57,857 bases of DNA from Rhizobium aethiopicum (GTDB lineage: Bacteria; Pseudomonadota; Alphaproteobacteria; Rhizobiales; Rhizobiaceae): the NCBI RefSeq assembly GCF_014197535.1, contig NZ_JACIFV010000030.1, forward strand, positions 1 through 57,857, in the 5' to 3' direction. Below, in pieces: positions 8,126 to 17,538 of the stretch (positions within the stretch are counted from its first letter, which is position 1; each line of letters opens with the position of its first letter). Position numbers and translations under genes: made by a program. A model generated the notes under the pieces. The model saw nothing but the letters and a program-made list of their open reading frames with translations. It made no database searches and had not been told where the DNA came from.

Positions 8126-9400
8126 ATGAAACATATCATGTCATTTGGAATTCTGGCTTCCACCGTGCTGGCCTTCGCCTCGCCTGTGCTTGCCCAGACG
8201 GTTTTCGTGTCTACCCAGCTCCGTCCGATCGAAGAGGCGACCGTCGTCCGCGAGGAGCTGTTGAAGGATGTCGGCTCGGTTGATTACGTGGTCGAGGAGC
8301 CGCCGCAGTTTGCTGTCCGCATGGAGGCCGAACGTCAAGCCGGTAAGCGCACCGTCAGTCTCGTCGGTGCGCTGCATGGGGAGCTCTCGCCACTTGCCGA
8401 TAAGGACACGCTCGAGCCACTCGACGATCTCGCCAAGAAGCTGGCAGCAAGCGGCATGCCGCAGTCGTTGCTCGACCTTGGCAAGCTCGGCAAGCCGACC
8501 CAGCAGTACATCCCGTGGATGCAGGCGACCTATGTGATGGCTGCCAAGAAGGAAGCGCTGCAATACCTGCCGGCTGGCGCCGACGTGAACGCGCTGAACT
8601 ACGATCAGCTGATCGAATGGGGCAAGAATATGCAGGAGGCGACGGGCCAGCCGCAGATCGGTTTCCCGGCCGGCCCGAAGGGGCTGATGGCGCGTTATTT
8701 CCAGGGCTATTTCTATCCGTCCTTCACGGGCGGTGTCGTGCGGACCTTCCAGAGCGCCGATGCGGCCGCCGGCTGGGAGAAGCTGAAGACGCTGTGGGCC
8801 TATGTGACACCGAACTCCACCAGCTACGATTTCATGCAGGAGCCGCTCGCTGCCGGTGAAGTCATGGTCGCCTGGGACCACATCGCCCGGCTGAAGAATG
8901 CCATTTCCGCCGCACCGGATGATTATGTGGTCTTCCCCGCTCCCGCCGGTCCCAAGGGTCGCGGCTACATGCCAGTCGTTGCTGGTCTCGCCATTCCGAA
9001 GGGCGCGCCCGACAAAGCCGGTGCAGAAAAGATCATCGAGCACCTTTCCATGCCGGACACGCAGCTCCTGACCGCCTCCAAGGTCGGCTTCTTTCCGACC
9101 CTGAACGTCAAGCTGCCGCCGGATCTCGACGCCGGCGTCGCCCTTCTCGCTGGTGCGGTCACCGCCACCCAGGCGTCCAAGGACGCTATCATCTCGCTGC
9201 TTCCAGTCGGTCTCGGCGACAAGGGCGGTGAGTTTAACAAGGTCTACATGGACAGTTTCCAGCGCATCGTGCTGCAGAACGAGCCCGTTGCAGACGTGCT
9301 GAAGACCCAGGGCGCCACGATGGCCAAGCTGATGACCGACACGAAAGCTGCCTGCTGGGCGCCTGATGCCAAGAGCGACGGCCCCTGCCCGGTCGAATAA
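8126..9400 (+). CDS. Sugar ABC transporter substrate-binding protein
   Basis: A 424-residue extracellular solute-binding protein (family 1 type). The start at 8126 has an AAGGAGGAGAAG Shine-Dalgarno. Residues 1-23 form a clean signal peptide ending in VLA before QTVF. The mature protein shows family features such as LEPLDDLAKKL, YLPAGADVNALNYDQLIEWGK, MVAWDHIARL and VVAGLAIPKGAPDK. It delivers substrate to the two permeases encoded next. A strong hairpin follows the gene before the first permease. The substrate is probably a glycoside or oligosaccharide, judging only by the downstream glycosidase. Confidence 0.92.
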   Translation: MKHIMSFGILASTVLAFASPVLAQTVFVSTQLRPIEEATVVREELLKDVGSVDYVVEEPPQFAVRMEAERQAGKRTVSLVGALHGELSPLADKDTLEPLDDLAKKLAASGMPQSLLDLGKLGKPTQQYIPWMQATYVMAAKKEALQYLPAGADVNALNYDQLIEWGKNMQEATGQPQIGFPAGPKGLMARYFQGYFYPSFTGGVVRTFQSADAAAGWEKLKTLWAYVTPNSTSYDFMQEPLAAGEVMVAWDHIARLKNAISAAPDDYVVFPAPAGPKGRGYMPVVAGLAIPKGAPDKAGAEKIIEHLSMPDTQLLTASKVGFFPTLNVKLPPDLDAGVALLAGAVTATQASKDAIISLLPVGLGDKGGEFNKVYMDSFQRIVLQNEPVADVLKTQGATMAKLMTDTKAACWAPDAKSDGPCPVE

Positions 9401-9417
9401 ATCCGCCCGAGACGCGT

Positions 9418-9434
9418 CCGGGCGAGATGCCCGG
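9418..9434 (+). other. Intercistronic hairpin after the binding-protein gene
   Basis: CCGGGC and GCCCGG pair across a 5-nt loop, and GC-rich flanks (GCCCG and CGGGC just upstream) offer an alternative stem. There is no T-run. Such structures between a binding-protein gene and its permeases commonly stabilise the upstream mRNA or partly attenuate transcription. Confidence 0.5.
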
Positions 9435-9472
9435 GCGCTCTTTCAACCCTCTGCTCGTCGAGGCGGAAGCCG

Positions 9473-10324
9473 ATGTCTAATAGCCGACCCTGGATTCCCT
9501 ATCTGCTGATCCTGCCATCCGTCGCCTTTCTCGCGCTGCTGTTTGTGGTGCCGCTGGTGCAGACGATCTGGCTGGCGGTTTCGGACAATGGCGCGCCGTC
9601 GCTAGCGAATGCCGAGCGCATGGTAACCGACATCAATTTCACTCGCTCGGTGAAGAACACCTTCCTGCTGACGATCGCGGTCGTGCCGGTGCAGATCGCC
9701 ATAGCGCTTGCCATGGGCACAATGGTCGCCAAGGTCGGCCGCGGGCGCGAGACGATCCTGTGGATCTGGACAATCCCGCTCGGCATCTCCGATCTCGCCG
9801 CCGGTCTCGTCTGGCTATCGATTCTGCAGAATAGCGGCTATCTGAACTCGTTGCTCTTCGGCCTCGGTATCATCAGCAGGCAGGCAAGCTGGCTTTCCTA
9901 CCAGACGCCGGTCGCGCTCTTCATCGCGATTGCGGTTGCCGAAATCTGGCGTGGCACGGCCATCGTCATGGTCATCATCGTCGCCGGCCTCAACCAAGTC
10001 CCGAAGGAATTCAAAGAAGCCGCCGAAATCTTCGGTGCAGGTCCGTGGACACGCTTCTGGCGGATCATCCTGCCACTGATCCGCCCGGCTCTGCAATCGG
10101 CGCTGATCCTGCGCACCGTGCTCGCCTTTGAGGTCTTCGCGGTCGTCTATGCGCTCGGCGGCCGCAATTTCCCGGTTCTCGTCGGCGAGGCCTACAACTG
10201 GCAGAACCAGAACCAGAACTACAGCGTCGCCGCGGCCTACGCGGTGCTGATCATGATCATCTCGCTTGCCGCCACGCTCATCTATCTGAAGGCCTTGAAG
10301 GTCGATCCGGAGCGCCTGCCATGA
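9473..10324 (+). CDS. Sugar ABC transporter permease (MalF-like)
   Basis: A 283-residue inner-membrane permease with about six membrane helices, beginning WIPYLLILPSVAFLALLFVVPLV. The EAA loop that docks onto the ATPase reads EAAEIFGAGPWTRFWRIILPLIRPAL. It overlaps the next permease by 4 bp (ATGA), so the two are translationally coupled. It forms the channel with the 10321 permease, the 8126 binding protein and the 11192 ATPase. Confidence 0.92.
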   Translation: MSNSRPWIPYLLILPSVAFLALLFVVPLVQTIWLAVSDNGAPSLANAERMVTDINFTRSVKNTFLLTIAVVPVQIAIALAMGTMVAKVGRGRETILWIWTIPLGISDLAAGLVWLSILQNSGYLNSLLFGLGIISRQASWLSYQTPVALFIAIAVAEIWRGTAIVMVIIVAGLNQVPKEFKEAAEIFGAGPWTRFWRIILPLIRPALQSALILRTVLAFEVFAVVYALGGRNFPVLVGEAYNWQNQNQNYSVAAAYAVLIMIISLAATLIYLKALKVDPERLP

Positions 10325-11178
10325 CCACGGATGCCATCAGCACGACCAAGGACATCCCCAACTCTGCCGGCTTCGTCTCCTCAAGCCGCTGGCTGTTGTG
10401 GAGTGGCATCGTCGCGCTCTGCGCCTGGGTGCTGGTGCCGATCTATCTGGTCGCGCTCGGCGCGCTCGGCGGTCGCCAGGGCGTCTATGTCTGGCCGAAG
10501 ACCGGCCTTCCCACGGGCATTTCGCTCGAGCCCTTCCTTCTCTTCTTGAAGACCGAAGGCGTCGTCCAGTCCTTTCTCAATTCGCTGGGTGCAGCAGGTA
10601 TCACAGTCGCCTTGTCCATCCTGCTCGGCGCGCCTGCCGGTTATGCGCTCGCCCGCTACGAGTTTCGCGGCAAGGACAGCTACAGGCTTCTGGTGCTGTT
10701 GACCCGCGCCTTCCCGCTGGCGATCCTGGCATTGCCGCTGACAGTCTCCTTCATTCGGCTCGGCCTCTACGATACGATCCTCGGCGTCGGCCTCATCCAT
10801 ACGGTCCTGGCGCTGCCTTTCGCGGCACTCGTCACGCAGGGCATTTTCCTCGGCGTGCCTAAGGAGTTGGAGGAAGCCGCCTGGGTGTTCGGCTGCACCC
10901 GCATCCAGGCCTTCTTCAAGGTGGTGGCACCCTTGGCGCTTCCCGGCATCGTCGCAACCGCGGTCTTTGCGTTTGTCATCTCGTGGAATGAGGTCTTTGC
11001 CGCCTCGGTGCTGACAGTGCGCAACCGCACGCTGACCGCCTACCTGCTGACGGTGCTGTCGGAAAGCCCGATGCACTATCGCTTTGCCGGGGGCCTGATG
11101 CTCATCCTTCCCTCGGTTGTCTTCATTTTCGCAGTCAGACGTTACCTCTTCGCGATCTGGGGCATTTCCTCCAAATAA
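10321..11178 (+). CDS. Sugar ABC transporter permease (MalG-like)
   Basis: A 285-residue permease with about six membrane segments. The EAA loop is EAAWVFGCTRIQAFFKVVAPLALPGI, and the C terminus ends shortly after the last helix (RRYLFAIWG), as is usual for MalG-type subunits. The start overlaps the preceding permease gene by 4 bp, and the ATPase gene begins 13 bp after its stop. Confidence 0.92.
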   Translation: MTTDAISTTKDIPNSAGFVSSSRWLLWSGIVALCAWVLVPIYLVALGALGGRQGVYVWPKTGLPTGISLEPFLLFLKTEGVVQSFLNSLGAAGITVALSILLGAPAGYALARYEFRGKDSYRLLVLLTRAFPLAILALPLTVSFIRLGLYDTILGVGLIHTVLALPFAALVTQGIFLGVPKELEEAAWVFGCTRIQAFFKVVAPLALPGIVATAVFAFVISWNEVFAASVLTVRNRTLTAYLLTVLSESPMHYRFAGGLMLILPSVVFIFAVRRYLFAIWGISSK

Positions 11179-11191
11179 CGGGACCAGAGCT

Positions 11192-12250
<1,059 letters not shown>

Positions 12251-12269
12251 GAAGACCGGAGTATCCGAA

Positions 12270-13565
12270 ATGAACGTGCATATCGACCAGGCGAAGCGCA
12301 TTCTCGCCGCCAACGATCGTGGCGGCTATACCGTGCCGACCGACCGGCTTTACCCCTTCCAGTGGAACTGGGATTCGGCCTTCGTCGCCATGGGCTTCGC
12401 GCTCTACGATATAGACCGCGCCTATCGCGAGTTGGAGCGGCTGGTCGAGGGCCAGTGGGCCGACGGGATGATTCCGCATATCGTCTTCCACGCGCCAAGC
12501 GATACATATTTCCCGGGGCCGAATGTCTGGCGCACGAAGCACCGTATCCCGACCTCCGGCATAACCCAGCCGCCGGTCTTCGCGATCGCACTGCGCAGGC
12601 TGCATGAAGCCGCAGGCAGTGATGCCGAGGAGCGCACCCTGCGCCTCTACGAAGCAGCGCTGAAATGGCATCGCTGGTGGTATTCCGCCCGCGATCCCGA
12701 TGGCACCGGTCTCGTCGCGCTGCTGCATCCGTGGGAAAGCGGCAGCGACAATTCTCCCGCCTGGGACATCGCACTCGCCCGCGTACCGACCACCACCGAT
12801 ACGCCTGTCGAGCGCAAGGATACCGGCCACGTGGATGCCGACATGCGCCCGCGCGACGAGGATTACCGCCGTTTCATCCATCTCGTCGATACCTATGCCG
12901 CCTGCGGCTGGGATCCGGCGAAGCAATGGGAAAAGGCGCCATTCAAGGTCGCCGAGATCCAGACGACCGCGATCCTCCTCAAGGCCGGCGAAGACTTGGA
13001 AGCCCTTGCCCGCGCGTTTGGCCGGGTAGACGACGTGGCCGAGCTCGCAGCGTTCAATGTGTTGACCCGGAAGGGGATTCTCGCCCAGTGGCGCCCTGCC
13101 CTGTCACGCTTTATCTCGCGCGATCTTCTTTCTGGCCAGGATATCGAGGCAGCAACGCAAGCCGGCTTCATCCCGCTCCTCTCGGTCGACCTCGAAAAAC
13201 CGGTCGCGGATGCATTGGTCGATGAGATGAAGGCTTGGTCCAAGAGTCTCAAGGTCGCCTTCCCGACCACCAAGCCGGGCATCCGGAGCTGGGAGCCGAA
13301 GCGCTACTGGCGCGGCCCCGCCTGGGCGATCATCAACTGGCTGCTGATCGACGGACTGACGCGCAATGGCCACGCGGATAGCGCCGAAGAGCTGCGGAAG
13401 TCGACGATTGCGGCGATCGAAGCGGAAGGTTTTGCCGAATATTTCGACCCCGTCACCGGCGAAGGCTGCGGCGGCCAAGGATTTTCCTGGACGGCCGCCG
13501 CGTATCTGTGGCTCGAGCGACGCGTCGTTCCTGCCCACAAGAATCAGATGTCCGAACATAAATGA
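12270..13565 (+). CDS. GH63-like glycoside hydrolase (glucosyl/mannosylglycerate hydrolase or trehalase fold)
   Basis: A 431-residue cytoplasmic protein without a signal peptide. Motifs of the (alpha/alpha)6-barrel MGH1/GH63 group are present: FQWNWDSAFVAMGFA near the N terminus, QWADGMIPHIVFH, SGITQPPVFA, NSPAWD, KRYWRGPAWAIINWLL, and FAEYFDPVTGEGCGGQGFSWTAA near the C terminus. These match bacterial hydrolases of glucosylglycerate, mannosylglycerate and related alpha-glycosides. It is the last gene of the LacI-controlled operon (19 bp after the ATPase), so it probably cleaves the imported compound. The exact substrate is inferred only from the family. Confidence 0.78.
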   Translation: MNVHIDQAKRILAANDRGGYTVPTDRLYPFQWNWDSAFVAMGFALYDIDRAYRELERLVEGQWADGMIPHIVFHAPSDTYFPGPNVWRTKHRIPTSGITQPPVFAIALRRLHEAAGSDAEERTLRLYEAALKWHRWWYSARDPDGTGLVALLHPWESGSDNSPAWDIALARVPTTTDTPVERKDTGHVDADMRPRDEDYRRFIHLVDTYAACGWDPAKQWEKAPFKVAEIQTTAILLKAGEDLEALARAFGRVDDVAELAAFNVLTRKGILAQWRPALSRFISRDLLSGQDIEAATQAGFIPLLSVDLEKPVADALVDEMKAWSKSLKVAFPTTKPGIRSWEPKRYWRGPAWAIINWLLIDGLTRNGHADSAEELRKSTIAAIEAEGFAEYFDPVTGEGCGGQGFSWTAAAYLWLERRVVPAHKNQMSEHK

Positions 13566-13746
13566 AGCGCGATGATCTCGGAGCCGATCCAGTGAACGAT
13601 GAACTCCACCCTAATGACTGTCACGCCTTGATGGGAACCAAGGCCCTTCATTCGACGTCTGGCGAACTGACGGTCGGCTTTCGGCTTCCAATATCCTGAG
13701 CAGCCGTTACATCAAGCCGGACATGGGACGCGAACGGGGCTTGGAA

Positions 13747-14730
13747 TCAATCGACATTGCCAGCGCTTCCCAATAACGCGCAACCGCCGCTGGCCTGTTC
13801 AAGATCGTCGAGCGGCGCGAGTATTTCGGAGACTTGATGGCGCAGCCAGGCGTGTGCACGGGAGGCGGAATTGCGCCGGTGCCAAGCCATTGCCAATAGC
13901 GTCGGCGGCAAAGCAAAGGGCAGCGGGTGAATGGCAAGCCCCTCTGCGCTGGCCACTTTCATGGCCATCCGGCGCGGTACAATTCCGACGAGGTTTGTCG
14001 CGGCCACAGACCGTAAAACGGCCGTAAAAGTGGGTACCGACAGGACCATTTCGCGTCGCAGGCCCAGTGCAGCAAGTGCGGCAGTTTCTCGATCAGGTGC
14101 CATTTCGATGACGCGGAAGACGGCGTGGCGCAGACCGCAATACAGTTCGACGGGCATTGCCGCCGCTGGCGTAACACCGTGCTGGCGTAGAACCGGATGA
14201 TCCTGTCGCGCAACAACAACATAACTGGCATGAAAAATCGGTCGCCAATCGACCCAGGGCGAAAAATTGCCCGCAGGCAACAAGATCAGATCCAGCCTGG
14301 CTTCTCGTAGGTCATCCATGGTCTGAAGACTGAGCGAGTCAGTATAGCGCAACGAAATGCCCGGCGCCCGCTGTTCCAAGTTAGCCAGTAGACCGGGAAG
14401 CATCATCTCGGTGAAAAAATCCGACGCTGCAATGCGGAAAGTCTGCACCGCGCTCACTGGGTCAAAGCCTGCCGGGTTCAGGAGGCGGCTTGAATCCTCA
14501 AGCAATTGCGTCAACGGCAAGACCAAACCAAGTGCAAATTCGGTGGGGCGCATTTGCTGGCCATCACGCACCAGCAGTGGATCACCGAAGGCGGCGCGCA
14601 ACCGCCCAAGGGCCGCCGACACAGCCGGCTGCGATAGGCCAACCCGCTCCCCGGCGCGCACTGTAGACCGTTCGCGCAACAAGGCATCCAACACTTTCAG
14701 TAGGTTGAGGTCGAACGCGGATAAATTCAT
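13747..14730 (-). CDS. LysR-family regulator, paired with a divergent cupin gene (module 1)
   Basis: A 327-residue LysR protein of the NodD/NahR/LinR-like subgroup. The N terminus FDLNLLKVLDALLRERSTVRAGERVGLSQPAVSAALGRLR is the DNA-binding domain. The effector domain starts near residue 90 (FRIAASDFFTEMMLPGLL). It is divergent from the cupin gene at 14831. A site shared with the second LysR/cupin pair lies 17 bp upstream of its ATG. The LysR protein encoded at 49037-50002 is clearly paralogous. Confidence 0.9.
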   Translation of the reverse strand: MNLSAFDLNLLKVLDALLRERSTVRAGERVGLSQPAVSAALGRLRAAFGDPLLVRDGQQMRPTEFALGLVLPLTQLLEDSSRLLNPAGFDPVSAVQTFRIAASDFFTEMMLPGLLANLEQRAPGISLRYTDSLSLQTMDDLREARLDLILLPAGNFSPWVDWRPIFHASYVVVARQDHPVLRQHGVTPAAAMPVELYCGLRHAVFRVIEMAPDRETAALAALGLRREMVLSVPTFTAVLRSVAATNLVGIVPRRMAMKVASAEGLAIHPLPFALPPTLLAMAWHRRNSASRAHAWLRHQVSEILAPLDDLEQASGGCALLGSAGNVD

Positions 14731-14746
14731 GGGACCAATTCAGTCG

Positions 14747-14763
14747 ATATAATCATTCAATTT
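14747..14763. promoter_or_regulatory. Putative LysR box, copy 1
   Basis: ATATAATCATTCAATTT, starting 17 bp upstream of the LysR ATG. It is identical at 16 of 17 positions to a site placed at the same distance from the LysR gene of module 2 (50019-50035). Conservation of both sequence and spacing between two paralogous pairs points to a regulator-binding or promoter element. Confidence 0.65.
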
Positions 14764-14830
14764 AACACAAGCCGGTCGGCGCGCCATATCGGGGACGCTC
14801 CTATCAACCAACCACAAAGGTCCCTGCATC

Positions 14831-15280
14831 ATGAACATATACACCCAGCCACAGCAGGCCCATAGCTGGAACGGCACCACCTATCGCATCCTGTTGTCCT
14901 CCGCCGACACTCATGGCGCCATGTCCATCGTCCACGGCGTTTCCGGCCCGCTTGAAGGCCCGCCTTCGCACGTCCACGAGGCCGAGGACGAAACCTTCCT
15001 TGTGCTGGAAGGCGTCGTTGATTTCGAACTTGAGGGCACCGTGTTTCGGCGCGGTCCAATGGAGACTGCGCATATCCCACGCGGCAAGCGTCATAGCTTC
15101 CGCACCGGACCCGACGGCGCTGTTTGCATCGCTGTGCTGACGCCGGGTGGCTTTGAAGGCTTTTTCAAAGAAGTCGCCGCAGCCGGTTTTCAAATTCCGC
15201 GTGACATCGCCGCTGTTGCCGAATGTGCGGCACGCTACGGCTCGCAGTTTACTGGCCCCGGGCTGGCGCAGAGGGGCTGA
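14831..15280 (+). CDS. Cupin-domain protein (module 1)
   Basis: A 149-residue single-domain cupin. Cupin motif 1 is PPSHVHEAEDETFLVLEG (HxH...E metal ligands) and motif 2 is HIPRGKRHSFR (last His ligand). There is no signal peptide. The C-terminal EVAAAGFQIPRDIAAVAE matches the layout of the paralogue at 50113. Related small cupins are quercetin-dioxygenase-like or metabolite-binding proteins; the activity here is unknown. It is divergent from the module 1 LysR gene and directly followed (1 bp) by a broken membrane-protein gene. Confidence 0.85.
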   Translation: MNIYTQPQQAHSWNGTTYRILLSSADTHGAMSIVHGVSGPLEGPPSHVHEAEDETFLVLEGVVDFELEGTVFRRGPMETAHIPRGKRHSFRTGPDGAVCIAVLTPGGFEGFFKEVAAAGFQIPRDIAAVAECAARYGSQFTGPGLAQRG

Positions 15281-15281
15281 T

Positions 15282-15649
15282 ATGCGTGACATCGCCTTTA
15301 TCTTTTTCCTCGCGGCCGTCGCGTGTGTCACCTGTGGCATGGGATGGGGGATCCAGATGGCAATCAGCGAGGACCACATGCTGGCACCGGCCCATGCGCA
15401 TCTCAACCTGGTGGGATGGACGACGCTGGCGTTGTTTGGCCTGTATTTCCGATTGACCCCAACAGCAGCATAGGGGATCCTTCCCCGCGTTCACGCCGGA
15501 CTTGCCATCCTCGGTGTCGCTTTCATGGTCCCAGGCATTGCCATGTTCCTCGAGGGAGGATCGCGAGCGCTGGCGCGATGCTGACTTTGGCCTCGATGCT
15601 ACTGTTTCTGGTGGCCGTTGCCCGCCACGGACTTGGTGCAGCGGCGTAA
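15282..15649 (+). pseudogene. Small membrane protein gene broken by a stop and a frameshift
   Basis: The intact start encodes MRDIAFIFFLAAVACVTCGM, then the motif APAHAHLNLVGWTTLALFGLYFRLTP, which is found in small rhizobial membrane proteins often labelled cytochrome-oxidase-subunit-I-like. A TAG at 15471 interrupts the frame. The same frame continues the protein (RVHAGLAILGVAFMVPGIAM), and a shift near 15575 moves the last helix (LTLASMLLFLVAVARHGLG) into another frame, ending at 15649. It therefore looks like one gene of about 120 codons that carries two lesions. Sequencing error could explain the shift but not easily both changes. Confidence 0.7.
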
Positions 15650-15654
15650 CGACC

Positions 15655-15681
15655 GACCGCGGGCTTCGCAGGCCCGCGGTC
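15655..15681 (+). terminator. Hairpin after the broken membrane gene
   Basis: GACCGCGGGC pairs perfectly with GCCCGCGGTC across a 7-nt loop. No T-run follows, so it may be a Rho-assisted or processing structure rather than a classic intrinsic terminator. Confidence 0.5.
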
Positions 15682-15796
15682 TGCTGGTGGCGCCAGACCT
15701 GCTGATCATCGTCAACAACGGGAAGCTCTGCGAGTTCGCCGATTATAAGAGCCAACCGTCTGAGGACAGTGGTCATCGAACGAGTTTTTCAGCAGC

Positions 15797-16480
15797 TTAT
15801 TGAAGTGCGACCTGGGAAGCTGCTGACATCAATTCTTCGGGACTCGGCGCCCGGCATAGATTTTGGCCTCCATCTTCGGCTTCTGTGAAACTCCAGCGCA
15901 CAGTGCCTTCCCGATCGAGCAGGAACTCGCCGATAAGCGGCATGTGACCGGCGATGATAATCTGCTGGTCGGCCGCCGTCATTTCATACGGGTCCTTTTT
16001 CTCAAGAAAGTCGCCCGCCGCAGCCGGGTTCATCGGCACGGGCAACTCCCGCGGCAAATCGATCCGCATTGTCATGACCGCGTCCATTCCGAGCTTGTGC
16101 GGCCATTCGGTTTCATTCTCCGTGAGCTCAAGGATGGGTAAACCGAAGGCGCGATGCGAAGCCCCCTCCGGGTCGGATGCGCTAATAAGGTTGGGTAGTG
16201 GATGGTAACGGAAGTAGAGCCGCGCCCGTTCGACGGGCGTCTTGACGACGGCGAGACATTCGATGCCTTTCTCCTTCAGGGCAGAGTTGAGCTGCGCCAT
16301 CGCCGAGACATGACGCCGGCAGAACGGACAATGTAGGCCTCGAAATAAACCGATCAGTAACGGGCTGCGGCCTCGAAAATCATCGAGCGCGATCTTGCCT
16401 TCGCGCGAGATCGCATCGAGGACAACATTCGGTGCCCGGTCGCCCGGCTGCAGCGGGCGGTCGACACTATTCGTGGACAT
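15797..16480 (-). CDS. Peroxiredoxin-like (AhpC/TSA, thioredoxin-fold) protein
   Basis: A 227-residue thioredoxin-fold protein. PGDRAPNVVLDAISREG starts the fold and FRGLHCPFCRRHVSAMAQ holds a CxxC at the active-site position (PxxxxxC in peroxiredoxins; here C-P-F-C). An extension after residue 110 carries EWPHKLGMDAVMTMRIDLP. Many bacterial relatives are annotated as peroxiredoxin-like or redoxin-domain proteins. The ATG at 16480 has GGGAGGAGG six nt upstream and is preferred to a TTG two codons earlier. It probably reduces peroxides or disulfides, but no direct evidence for the electron donor is present. Confidence 0.8.
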   Translation of the reverse strand: MSTNSVDRPLQPGDRAPNVVLDAISREGKIALDDFRGRSPLLIGLFRGLHCPFCRRHVSAMAQLNSALKEKGIECLAVVKTPVERARLYFRYHPLPNLISASDPEGASHRAFGLPILELTENETEWPHKLGMDAVMTMRIDLPRELPVPMNPAAAGDFLEKKDPYEMTAADQQIIIAGHMPLIGEFLLDREGTVRWSFTEAEDGGQNLCRAPSPEELMSAASQVALQ

Positions 16481-16633
16481 GAACAACCTCCTCCCGATCA
16501 GTCAAAAAAGGCGGGGTCGAGCCCGTGCTGGCGCAAACTCCCTACGCCGGGGCAAAGTAGCGTTCGGCCTCTGCCATATTGCAGACGTCGAACTCGAGCC
16601 TTGCAGGCCCATGATAGCATGGAAAACCATCTG

Positions 16634-16803
16634 CCGGCGAACATTCCGGCTGGTCAGCGATCCGCGGCGCGCTATGTCCTCTGAGAGATTTTGGATCGAG
16701 CCGCCTGCCTTCATCCGACGCACGTTTTGATCGCCCAGATAAGTTTATCAAAAGTGATGTCACGTCCAACACTGAGCGTGATTTTCTCAACGGCCTGTGC
16801 CAT
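16634..16803 (-). pseudogene. Decayed ParB/Spo0J-like partition protein gene
   Basis: The start MAQAVEKITLSVGRDITFDKL is typical of a family of plasmid ParB-domain proteins. After a frameshift near 16720 the next frame reads RRMKAGGSIQNLSEDIARRG, matching the NVRRxKAGxSIEELAEDIARRG segment of the same family. The catalytic/CTP-binding ParB core and the rest of the protein are missing or scrambled. The intact homologues are usually about 700 codons and plasmid-encoded; this is a leftover of one. Confidence 0.65.
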
Positions 16804-17012
16804 GTCGTTTCTGCGTGACCGGCCGGCCGGAGCTCTCTCCAGCCTCCGAGTCCGTCGGAAATTCCCTTCCCTGCCTTCTAAGTAGGCGACCAGCCGGAAG
16901 GAATAATGCAATCTTGATCGCTGCGACAGTTTACCGGTCGCAGCATCGACCTATCTGCTTGGCAATCACACTGAAGACGCTGGCTGTGAGCGAGCGAAGG
17001 GAGGGTTGAGGG

Positions 17013-17201
17013 ATGCTACGGATTCGGAAATTGGCCGCAGCGATGGCAATGCTCATCGCCGTTGCCATGTCGACGTCGTCTTGCACGACGAGCTCTCCCG
17101 ACCCGGCGCAGACCGGTTCGATTGGATACTCCAGCGCTGACTTCGCACTCAGGCCGGCTTGCCGCGACGGTTTCGGCAACGATCGCCCTTGCAGCTATTA
17201 G
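17013..17201 (+). CDS. Small secreted or lipoprotein-like hypothetical protein
   Basis: A 62-residue ORF with a GGGAGGG Shine-Dalgarno about 9 nt before the ATG. Residues 7-22 form a hydrophobic segment after two basic residues, followed by SSCTTSS. This could be a signal peptide with a weak lipobox (Cys near residue 24), although the positions before the Cys are not ideal. The tail has two more Cys residues (PACRDGFGNDRPCSY). No family was recognised. Confidence 0.5.
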   Translation: MLRIRKLAAAMAMLIAVAMSTSSCTTSSPDPAQTGSIGYSSADFALRPACRDGFGNDRPCSY

Positions 17202-17286
17202 AAGGAATGGCTGCTTGATTCGCCGTCGGCGGCGGAGAATGCCCAACTTATCTTTAGGAAAAGGGTCTCGTCAGTCGAGAACCTTT

Positions 17287-17499
17287 TCATGCCGCCTGCT
17301 CGACCCAATATTTTATCACCATCAATGCGGCTGCCTTGCTGAGCAGAACATCGCGCTCCTGCGCCAAATCTTCTTCGAAACGCTCGCAGAGCTTTTCGTA
17401 GACAGCGAAAAGAGCAGTCGCCTTGTCGTATCGACGATACTTCTGCTCTAAGCGAACGATGGTTGACATCAACTCGGCCGTCGTCGGTGTAGACGCCAT
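17287..17499 (-). CDS. Small hypothetical helical protein
   Basis: A 70-residue protein with AGGAGGT five nt before the ATG. Composition is strongly helical and charged (LEQKYRRYDKATALFAVYEKLCERFEEDLAQERD) and ends WVEQAA. It has no signal peptide and no recognised family. The good ribosome-binding site and natural amino-acid use support a real gene. It is divergent from the ROK regulator at 17539. Confidence 0.6.
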   Translation of the reverse strand: MASTPTTAELMSTIVRLEQKYRRYDKATALFAVYEKLCERFEEDLAQERDVLLSKAAALMVIKYWVEQAA

Positions 17500-17538
17500 C
17501 CTGACCTCCTGAAGCAGGCAACGGAATGAGTTAGCCCC

